From NCBI GenBank assembly GCA_002239065.1, contig MPNO01000020.1, positions 1 to 64,000 on the forward strand: a stretch of DNA of 64,000 nucleotides, given 5' to 3'. This DNA is from Defluviicoccus sp. bin129 (GTDB lineage: Bacteria; Pseudomonadota; Alphaproteobacteria; MPNO01). The translations under genes were made by a program, and so were the position numbers. Positions 57,757 through 64,000 of this stretch are shown one piece after another; position 1 is the stretch's first letter; each line of letters starts with the position of its first letter. The notes under the pieces are model-generated. The model did not search any database. It was not told the origin of the DNA and saw only the letters and a program-made list of their open reading frames with translations.

Positions 57757-58698
57757 CTATCGGTAGGACGGGTCTTGCGGATCCGGGTTGTCGGGATGGG
57801 TCGAGTCCCGGCCCATATAGACGCCGCGCTCCCAGCTGCGCTTGAGGGGATCGGCGACGTCGACCTCCAAGCGTCCGATGCCGGCGATCTCGATCTCCGC
57901 GCGGTCGCCGTCCTGCAGCGGCCCCAGCCCCTCGTGATTGGTGCCGCAGCCGATGACGTCGCCCGAGTTGAGCGTCATGATGGCGCTCGCCCACGCGACG
58001 AGCTCGGGCACCGGGTGCTCCATGTCGCCGGTGTTGTAGTCGTGGCGCAGCTGGCCGCACACCCGGAAGCGGACGTCGAGGTCGTTGGGGTCGGCGATTT
58101 CGTCCGCCGTGACGATGCACGGGCCGAGCGGGGCGAAGGTGTCGAAGGACTTGCCCATCCAGCTCCGCGCCCGCCACGTGGAGCGTCCCTCGCCGCGCGC
58201 CGACACGTCGATCAGGCAGGTATAGCCGAACACCGCCTCGCGCCAGTCCTGGCGCCGCACGCCCTTGGCCGGGCCCTTGATGACGAGGGCGAGCTCCGCC
58301 TCGTGATGAAACACCCAGGGCTCGGTCATATCGGGCAGCACGACGGTGTCCCCCGGACCGATCACCGCGTCGGGGTTCTTGAGGAACATGTTGAGCGGGC
58401 GCGGGTCGCGCTCCCGGTGCTCCCAGTAATTGCCGATGCAGCAGAGGATCTTGCCGGGCCGCGGCAGCGGCGGGTGCAGCCGGACCCCGTCCGGCGGGAT
58501 CGCCGCGCCCTCTTCTTCCAGGCGGGCGAGGTCTTCCCGCATCGCTGCGAAACCGTCGACGATGCCGTTCATCGTATCCGCCGGGGTTCGACCGGCCGGA
58601 CCGCGGATCGCCCCGGCGATGTCCACGACGCCCCGGAGCGTCAGCAGGCCGGGCCGGATCTCCCCGCCGTCGCGGTCTTGAAAGAGCACGAGCTTCAC
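57757..58698 (-). CDS. Fumarylacetoacetate hydrolase family protein
   Basis: The 313-aa product from GTG 58698 (GGAGAAAAG before it) contains ILCCIGNYWEHR, FHHEAELALVIKGPAK, GYTCLIDVSARG and SFDTFAPLGPCIVTADEI, with the metal-binding Glu set (HEAELA). Family members hydrolyse or decarboxylate ring-cleavage products. First gene of the set with the dehydrogenase and GST. Confidence 0.9.
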   Translation of the reverse strand: MKLVLFQDRDGGEIRPGLLTLRGVVDIAGAIRGPAGRTPADTMNGIVDGFAAMREDLARLEEEGAAIPPDGVRLHPPLPRPGKILCCIGNYWEHRERDPRPLNMFLKNPDAVIGPGDTVVLPDMTEPWVFHHEAELALVIKGPAKGVRRQDWREAVFGYTCLIDVSARGEGRSTWRARSWMGKSFDTFAPLGPCIVTADEIADPNDLDVRFRVCGQLRHDYNTGDMEHPVPELVAWASAIMTLNSGDVIGCGTNHEGLGPLQDGDRAEIEIAGIGRLEVDVADPLKRSWERGVYMGRDSTHPDNPDPQDPSYR

Positions 58699-58792
58699 CG
58701 TCTTTTCTCCGATTGAGGGCCGCGTGGCACCGTTGCCCTGTCCGGTCAGTCCCGCGGCATGATCGCCTGGGCGCCGAGCCGGGGCCACGCCG

Positions 58793-58984
58793 CCTGGCAA
58801 CGCAAACCACGCGCTCAAGCTGCTCCGCCAGATCATGAACCACGCGGTCGTCTGCGGCCATCTCGAGACCGACCCGACGCGCGGCGTGAAGAAGAACCGG
58901 CGTACCCCGCTCTCCCGCTTCCTGTCCCGGGAGGAGATCGACCGGCTGCATCGGGCAGCGGTCGTAGCAGCAAGAGACGCATGA
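58793..58984 (+). pseudogene. Tyrosine recombinase (integrase) remnant
   Basis: The frame reads GNANHALKLLRQIMNHAVV, CGHLETDPTRGVKKN and RFLSREEIDRLHRAA before a stop: the end of the core-binding domain and start of the catalytic domain of phage-type integrases. All catalytic residues are missing. It is not linked to the Mu-like prophage, which does not use such an enzyme. Confidence 0.75.
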
Positions 58985-59047
58985 TCGAAAAGGTGCGGAT
59001 GTCACGGGAGGTGCCGCCGAGAATCGTGATGTCGCGCGGAAACCGGC

Positions 59048-59155
59048 CGTTACGGCCACCGGCGGCTCGCTGCCCTGCTGCGCGATGCCGGCTGGCAGGT
59101 CGACGACAAGGCCATGAAGGAGCTTCGTCGCCCAAGAGGTTGGGCAGAGCCCTGA
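59048..59155 (+). pseudogene. IS3-family transposase remnant
   Basis: The frame has RYGHRRLAALLRDAGWQVDD followed by KAMKELRR, the helix-turn-helix before the DDE core of IS3 OrfB. An upstream frame (IEKVRM near 58985) seems part of the same gene but is out of frame. The rest of 58699-59379 holds no gene I can support. Confidence 0.65.
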
Positions 59156-59379
59156 AGGCAAGATGACAGCGTTAGAGACTTCCTGCCCGAGGTATATGCC
59201 TTCACCGCCGCATGGGTGGCCGGAGATCACGAAGGCGTAGGCTTCCGAGCCTCGTCTTCCCGCGGATCATCCGCCACGGCTCCCAGAACGAGACCGGCTT
59301 GCCCCGATCTGACGTCAATGCTCAGGCGCAACTATGGTGGCGGCGTACCGAGGTTCGCCCGCCCCCCATCCTGCACTTG

Positions 59380-60171
59380 TCAGCGGAAGACCGCGCGCCC
59401 GCCCGTGAGGGCCGCGGTCTCCCCGACCTTCGCCTGGAAGAATAGCCCCGCGTCACTGCCATCGGCGGACACGTCGATCGCATCTCCCGGCATCACCGGC
59501 GCCGCGAGGCGTGCCTCGAGGCGCCTGAGCTCGCACGGATGAGCTCCCGCCGGCTCGGCCAGCATCCGCGCCGCGATCCCGAGCGTGCAAAGGCCGTGCA
59601 GGATCGGCCGATCGAAGCCGTTGGCGCGCGCGACCTCACTGTCGATGTGGATCGGATGCAGATCGCCGGTCAACCGGTACAGCGCCGCCCGGCTGCGATC
59701 GGTCGCGTGGCGGCTGTGCCAGGACGGGTGCCATTCCTGAGATGACGCCGACGGTCCCCGCTCGCCGCCCCAGCCTCCGCACCCTGGCAGGAAGATACCG
59801 TAGCGTACCGTGAAGGCTTCGCACTCCACGGCGATGTCGACGAGCGCCGCCTTGCCCTTGTCCCACACATGGGCGATGCGCCCGCGCGCCGCGAACGAGC
59901 CGCTGCGCGGCAGCGGCGCATGCAACTCCAGGCTCTGAGAGGCATGGAGCGACCTGTGCCGGTCGTAGGCACCGAGGCCGCCGGCCCCCTCGACCGCCCA
60001 GAGACCGAGGGCGCAGGCGTAGGTCGGCAGCACCTTGAGATCCCGCTCGTAGACGAGGTCGGTCTCGTCGCACGAGGCGCCGACGGCGAGCGCATAGAGG
60101 ATCGCGTCGCGCGCGTCGTAGGCGATGGTTCGGGTGCCAAGATCGTGCCCGGCCAGGTCCTTGAGTTCCAT
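59380..60171 (-). CDS. MaoC-like (R)-specific hydratase
   Basis: The 263-aa product is a double hot-dog protein: an N-terminal repeat (RTIAYDARDAILYALAVGA) and a C-terminal hydratase motif LTGDLHPIHIDSEVARANGFDRPILHG with the Asp/His dyad. It hydrates enoyl-CoA. It may work on the product of the ligase or a side chain. Separate from the Liv genes by 49 bases. Confidence 0.85.
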   Translation of the reverse strand: MELKDLAGHDLGTRTIAYDARDAILYALAVGASCDETDLVYERDLKVLPTYACALGLWAVEGAGGLGAYDRHRSLHASQSLELHAPLPRSGSFAARGRIAHVWDKGKAALVDIAVECEAFTVRYGIFLPGCGGWGGERGPSASSQEWHPSWHSRHATDRSRAALYRLTGDLHPIHIDSEVARANGFDRPILHGLCTLGIAARMLAEPAGAHPCELRRLEARLAAPVMPGDAIDVSADGSDAGLFFQAKVGETAALTGGRAVFR

Positions 60172-60220
60172 GGGATCGCGTTCTCCTCTATGCCGCCGCC
60201 AAGGCGCCGATTCGCGCCGC

Positions 60221-60946
60221 TCAGACCATGAGGTAAGCGGCGCGGATCTCCTCGTTCTCGGCGAGTTCGGCCATCGATCCCTCGTAGCGGATGCGTCCCT
60301 TTTCGATGATGTAGGCGCGATCCGAAACCAGGGTCGACAAGTGCAGGTTCTGTTCGGAGAGCAGGATCGACAGGCCATGCGCCTTCAGGTCGAGGATGGT
60401 CTTCGCCACCTGCTCGACGATGACGGGCGCGAGACCCTCGGAGGGCTCGTCGAGCAGCATGGTCGTCGGGTTGCCCATCAGCGTGCGGGCGATGGTCAGC
60501 ATTTGTTGCTCCCCTCCGCTCATCAAGCCGCCGAGCCGGTCGCTCATCTCCGCAAGGTTGGGAAACAACGCGAAAAGCTTGTCGGGCGTCCACTCCGGCG
60601 CATTCTCGCGCCGGGGCTGGCGGCCGACCTCAAGGTTCTCGGCAACGGTCAGGCCGGTAAACACCCGACGGTCCTCGGGCACGTATCCCAGCCCGAGACG
60701 ACTGATCTGGAACGGCTCCAACCCCTGTATCGGCTTCCCCTCGAAGGCGATCTCGCCCTTCGCGGGCCGGACCAGGCCGATGATTGACTTGATCGTCGTC
60801 GACTTGCCTGCGCCGTTGCGGCCGAGCAGCGCCACGACCTCGCTTCGACGAACTTCGAGCGACACATCGGACAGGATCTGCGCCCGACCGTAGAAGGTGT
60901 CGACACCGGTCAACTCAAGGACTCGGGCTTCTGCCGCCCCGGTCAT
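60221..60946 (-). CDS. livF: Branched-chain amino acid-type ABC ATPase (LivF)
   Basis: The 241-aa product has Walker A GRNGAGKST, signature LMSGGEQQML, Walker B TMLLDEPSEGLAP. Short LivF-type C-terminus. ATGA overlap with livG. Last gene of the minus-strand set, which may import aromatic or branched acids. Confidence 0.92.
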   Translation of the reverse strand: MTGAAEARVLELTGVDTFYGRAQILSDVSLEVRRSEVVALLGRNGAGKSTTIKSIIGLVRPAKGEIAFEGKPIQGLEPFQISRLGLGYVPEDRRVFTGLTVAENLEVGRQPRRENAPEWTPDKLFALFPNLAEMSDRLGGLMSGGEQQMLTIARTLMGNPTTMLLDEPSEGLAPVIVEQVAKTILDLKAHGLSILLSEQNLHLSTLVSDRAYIIEKGRIRYEGSMAELAENEEIRAAYLMV

Positions 60947-61731
60947 GAGATTTCGACGCCATGCGCGGCGCCGCTGCCCAAATAGATTTCCTGGACTTTC
61001 TTGTTCGACCGCACCGCCATCGGCGGGCCTTCGGAGATCAGCTCTCCCCGATTGAGCACCATGATTCGGTCGGCGTGGGCGAAGACCACGTCCATGTCGT
61101 GTTCTGTGAAGAGAACGGCGATGCCTCGTTCGTGCACGATCTCGGCGGTGAGCTGCATCAACTCCATCCGTTCCCTGGGCGCCATGCCCGCGGTCGGTTC
61201 GTCCATCAGCAGGAGCTTCGGCTCGTTCGCCAGCGCGATGGCGAGCTCGACTCGCTTGAGGTCGCCATAGGCCAGCACCCCACAGGCCCTGTCGTATTGC
61301 CGGTCCATGCCGACGCACTCCAGCAACGTCATGGCCTCGTCGATGTAGTGGTTCTCCGCCGGCCGCCACAATGCCCGCGATCGGCGATGGTAGTTGATCA
61401 ACACCATTTGCACGTTTTCGCGCACGGTCATCGACGCGAAGGTTGCGGTGATCTGGAATGTACGCCCGACGCCGAGCCGCCAGATAGACTGGGGCGACAG
61501 GCCCAGAATGCTGCGGCCGTTGAGCCGTACCGCGCCAGCATCGGGCCGGAGCTGGCCGTTCAGCATGTTGAAGCAGGTCGTCTTGCCCGCGCCATTGGGT
61601 CCTATCATGGCCAGGAGCTCGCTCGACGAGAGCGTGAACGAGACCCGCTCCACCGCCTGTACCCCGCCAAACGACTTGCTCAGCGCTTCGACCTCAAGCA
61701 CCGGAACGCGCTCGTGCTGGGCCACGCTCAT
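60943..61731 (-). CDS. livG: Branched-chain amino acid-type ABC ATPase (LivG)
   Basis: The 262-aa product has Walker A GPNGAGKTT, a LivG-type variant signature LAYGDLKRVEL, Walker B LLLMDEPTAGMAP and FTEHDMDVVF. It couples by ATGA to the permease gene. Confidence 0.92.
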   Translation of the reverse strand: MSVAQHERVPVLEVEALSKSFGGVQAVERVSFTLSSSELLAMIGPNGAGKTTCFNMLNGQLRPDAGAVRLNGRSILGLSPQSIWRLGVGRTFQITATFASMTVRENVQMVLINYHRRSRALWRPAENHYIDEAMTLLECVGMDRQYDRACGVLAYGDLKRVELAIALANEPKLLLMDEPTAGMAPRERMELMQLTAEIVHERGIAVLFTEHDMDVVFAHADRIMVLNRGELISEGPPMAVRSNKKVQEIYLGSGAAHGVEIS

Positions 61732-63668
61732 GCCCCCGTTTCCTCCGGCCGCGCCAGCCGGAGCCGCCGGCCCGGCCGCGTGTCGGCGAAACCGGCGAGC
61801 CCCTGGGGAAGCAACAGCACCAAGGCGATGATGGTCACGCCGAGCAGGAAGCGCCAGTAGCTGAGGACGCTGAAGAGATCGTTGAGCCAGGTCAGGGCGG
61901 CGGCGCCGAAGATCGGGCCGAAGAGCGACTGCACGCCGCCAAGCATCACCATCAGCAGGGCGTCGAAGGAGCGCGCGATTTCCAGCGTGGTCGGGAAGAT
62001 GCTGCCCTTGGAGAACAGGAACAGGGCACCGGCGAGGCCAGTAAACGCACCGGAGATTGCAAACGCCAGCCAACGATGGCGCGTGAGATCGATCCCGATC
62101 GCAGCAGCCCGCAACGGCGAGTCGCGGCCGGCGCGCAAGGTATAGCCGAACGGCGCATACAGGAGGCGCCGCATGATCCAGAGCGCGGCCACGCTGAGCC
62201 CTACCGTGATGTAGTAGTATGAGATGCGCGTGCTCGCCCATGGTGACGGCCAGATGTCGTTCAGGCCGTCGTCGCCGCCGGTTATCTTGAGCGGCGTGCC
62301 GAATTCGTCTGCGATCCCGAAGGTCTTGAGCACGCTGCCCGGCATGTCCTGGAACACGAACGCCCATGCGATCTGCGCGAAGGCGAGCGTCAACATTGCG
62401 AAGTAGACGCCGCTCAGACGCACGCAGAACCAGCCGAACAGAAATGCGAGCAGCGCCCCGCCGAGCGGCGCGGCCCAGAACGCGAGTTCGAAGGGTGCGT
62501 CCGCGAACTTCACCAGGAGCGCAGCCGCATAGGCGCCGCCACCGAAATACGCGGCGTGGCCGAAGCTGACCATCCCGCCCGGGCCCATGATGAAGTGAAG
62601 CGCGGCGGCGAACAGCACGAAGACCATGATCTCGATCACCAGGACCAAGGTGAACGTGCCGACCACCTCGGGGAAGACGAGGTGCACGATGGGAAGCACG
62701 AGGAGCAACGCGCAAGCCGCGCCGGCCAGGGCACGTACCCGCGGCAACGCCGGGCGCAGCGGTTGCTCGGGCGGACCGGAAGGAATTTGAAGCAATGACT
62801 CCGGCATACCGAGCAGCCCCCACGGCCGGAAGATCAGGACCACCGCCATGACCAGGAACATCAGCACCAGCGTCGAGTTCGGCAGTATCTGGATGCCGAA
62901 GGTCTGGAGGATGCCGAACAGCAGCGCAGCCCAGAAGGCGCCGAGAATGCTGCCCATGCCGCCGACGACGACCACGACGAACGCGGCGGCGAGGATATTG
63001 AAATCCATCAGCAGGTCGGCGCCGCCCTTGGGAATCTGAACGGCGCCACCCAGCCCGGCGAGGGCCGAGCCGAGAAAGAGGACACCGGTAAACAACCAGC
63101 GTTGGTTGACGCCCAACGCCGCCACCATCTGCCGGTCCTGCGTCGCAGCCCGGACCAGCGTGCCCCAGCGTGTCAGCTTGAACAGCGCCCACAGGCCGAC
63201 CAGCACCAGCGGCGATATCGCAATCAGGGCCAGATCGTATTCCGGAATCGGCTTGCCGAGGATACTGACCGCGCCCTTGAGGCCAGGGGCCTGCGGACCG
63301 ACCAGGTCTTCCGATCCCCAGACCCATAGCGTTACGTCCTGGATGACCAGGATGACCCCGAAGGTCGCGATCAGCTGAAAAAGCTCCGGCGCCTTGTAGA
63401 TCCGGCGAAGCAGCAGGATTTCCATGACCACGCCGATCAGGCCGACGGCGACGGCGGCAATCAGGACGGCGGTCCAGAAGCCGATCCCCGTGGAGCCGAT
63501 CGTCTGGACCAGCGTGTATCCGATATAGGCGCCCAGCATGTAGAAGGAGCCGTGGGCGAAGTTCACGATCCGGGTCACCCCGAAGATGATGGACAACCCC
63601 GACGCGACCAGGAACATCGCTGCGGCGCTGGACAGCCCCGTCAACAGGCTGACGATGAAATCCGCCAC
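61728..63668 (-). CDS. Fused ABC permease LivH-LivM
   Basis: The 646-aa product has a LivH half (GLSIIFGVTRIVNFAHGSFYMLGAY, ILGAFWAALLFGILQTFG) and a LivM half after about residue 310 (GGMVSFGHAAYFGGGAYAAALL, GVYFAMLTLAFAQIAW, GKGSIFPTTLEIARSF-type). In most systems these are two genes. Both channel halves are thus one chain. Confidence 0.9.
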   Translation of the reverse strand: MADFIVSLLTGLSSAAAMFLVASGLSIIFGVTRIVNFAHGSFYMLGAYIGYTLVQTIGSTGIGFWTAVLIAAVAVGLIGVVMEILLLRRIYKAPELFQLIATFGVILVIQDVTLWVWGSEDLVGPQAPGLKGAVSILGKPIPEYDLALIAISPLVLVGLWALFKLTRWGTLVRAATQDRQMVAALGVNQRWLFTGVLFLGSALAGLGGAVQIPKGGADLLMDFNILAAAFVVVVVGGMGSILGAFWAALLFGILQTFGIQILPNSTLVLMFLVMAVVLIFRPWGLLGMPESLLQIPSGPPEQPLRPALPRVRALAGAACALLLVLPIVHLVFPEVVGTFTLVLVIEIMVFVLFAAALHFIMGPGGMVSFGHAAYFGGGAYAAALLVKFADAPFELAFWAAPLGGALLAFLFGWFCVRLSGVYFAMLTLAFAQIAWAFVFQDMPGSVLKTFGIADEFGTPLKITGGDDGLNDIWPSPWASTRISYYYITVGLSVAALWIMRRLLYAPFGYTLRAGRDSPLRAAAIGIDLTRHRWLAFAISGAFTGLAGALFLFSKGSIFPTTLEIARSFDALLMVMLGGVQSLFGPIFGAAALTWLNDLFSVLSYWRFLLGVTIIALVLLLPQGLAGFADTRPGRRLRLARPEETGA

Positions 63669-63757
63669 GCTCCGGCTCTTCCGGCTCTCTTCAGACCGCT
63701 CTTTTTCCCCACACCGTCGTCAGGGGCCGGCTGGCCGGCCCCTGACGCACGGCCGGT

Positions 63758-64000
63758 TCAGCCTCCGCTGCGCAGTTTCCGGACCTCGTCATCCGACGGC
63801 AGGTAATCCGCGCCGTCGAGGTACTTCCAGTCCACCATGACGCCTTTTCCGTCGCGCAACTTGGTCCAGCCGACATAGGCCCCCATCGTCGATTGATGAT
63901 CGATCGCCCTGAATGTGATGGGCCCGGTCGGGGCCTCGAAGCTCAGCCCTTTCATGGCATCGACCATTTTCTCCGTGTCTGTCGAGCCGGCCCGATCGAA
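63758..64000 (-). CDS. Branched-chain amino acid-type binding protein, C-terminal part
   Basis: The frame is open to the window edge. It ends with KMVDAMKGLSFEAPTGPITFRAIDHQS and MVDWKYLDGADYLPSDDEV, the C-terminal lobe of LivK-type binding proteins. It precedes the fused permease by 89 bases. The N-terminus is off-window. Confidence 0.85.
   Translation of the reverse strand, partial: FDRAGSTDTEKMVDAMKGLSFEAPTGPITFRAIDHQSTMGAYVGWTKLRDGKGVMVDWKYLDGADYLPSDDEVRKLRSGG

Noticed and set aside
1..64000. tRNA, rRNA or CRISPR genes
   Set aside because: No cloverleaf-like sequence with CCA-end features, rRNA core sequence or regular repeat-spacer array was noticed on reading. A covariance search would be needed to exclude them fully.

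Overview
The window is very GC-rich (roughly 70% by eye) and codes densely on both strands. It looks alphaproteobacterial: a MuA/MuB prophage of the kind known from that class, several TRAP and branched-chain amino acid transporters, and GANTC (CcrM-type) sites clustered at some regulatory-looking places. No rRNA, tRNA or CRISPR array was seen, so the genus cannot be fixed.

Positions 1 to about 33.2 kb are a Mu-like transposable prophage with a siphovirus-type (non-contractile) tail. It is cut by the left window edge. Almost all genes lie on the minus strand. Reading from its early end (right) leftwards: an S24/XRE repressor (29777-30574, plus strand) faces a long early operon. That operon holds small early proteins, MuA transposase, MuB ATPase, a DnaA domain IV protein, a Gam-like protein, an MT-A70 methyltransferase, an HNH nuclease, GemA and a Mor-type activator. 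After a promoter region come holin, lytic transglycosylase and spanin-like genes, then terminase, portal and a gpF-type head protein with a toxin-like C-terminus. Further left are protease/scaffold, capsid cement, the major capsid protein gpT, tail terminator/completion genes, tail tube, a tail chaperone with a classic -1 frameshift site, and a broken tape-measure gene.

Three accessory blocks sit inside the prophage. (a) At 8.4-10.1 kb, on the plus strand, a Com-like zinc finger gene, a 56-aa gene and an ABC-ATPase/GNAT fusion follow a leader that can fold as a three-way junction masking the com ribosome binding site. This is probably a DNA-modification operon of the com-mom type. (b) At 10.2-12.0 kb there is a lower-GC pair, TcmP (three-Cys-motif partner) and DUF5131 (phage Gp37/Gp68). 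(c) At 31.4-33.0 kb, near the phage end, there is a lower-GC pair of unrecognised genes, one soluble and one with about four membrane segments. These three, plus an Acb2-like small protein at 5.1 kb, are the best places to look for new biology.

From 33.4 to 58.7 kb is a host catabolic and transport region. It holds a LigJ-like amidohydrolase, a four-gene peptide-type ABC importer without its binding protein, a LigK/RraA-like aldolase, a LigB-type extradiol dioxygenase, two flavin monooxygenases, a phthalate-dioxygenase-type Rieske oxygenase, two complete TRAP transporters, two further binding proteins, an acyl-CoA synthetase, PsuG, a glutathione transferase, a hydroxyacid dehydrogenase and a fumarylacetoacetase-family hydrolase. 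The set is consistent with uptake of aromatic acids and meta-cleavage of a trihydroxy- or dihydroxybenzoate. No dedicated regulator was seen. A 0.7-kb stretch with integrase and IS3 remnants (58.7-59.4 kb) separates this from a MaoC-type hydratase and a Liv-type ABC importer that runs off the right edge.
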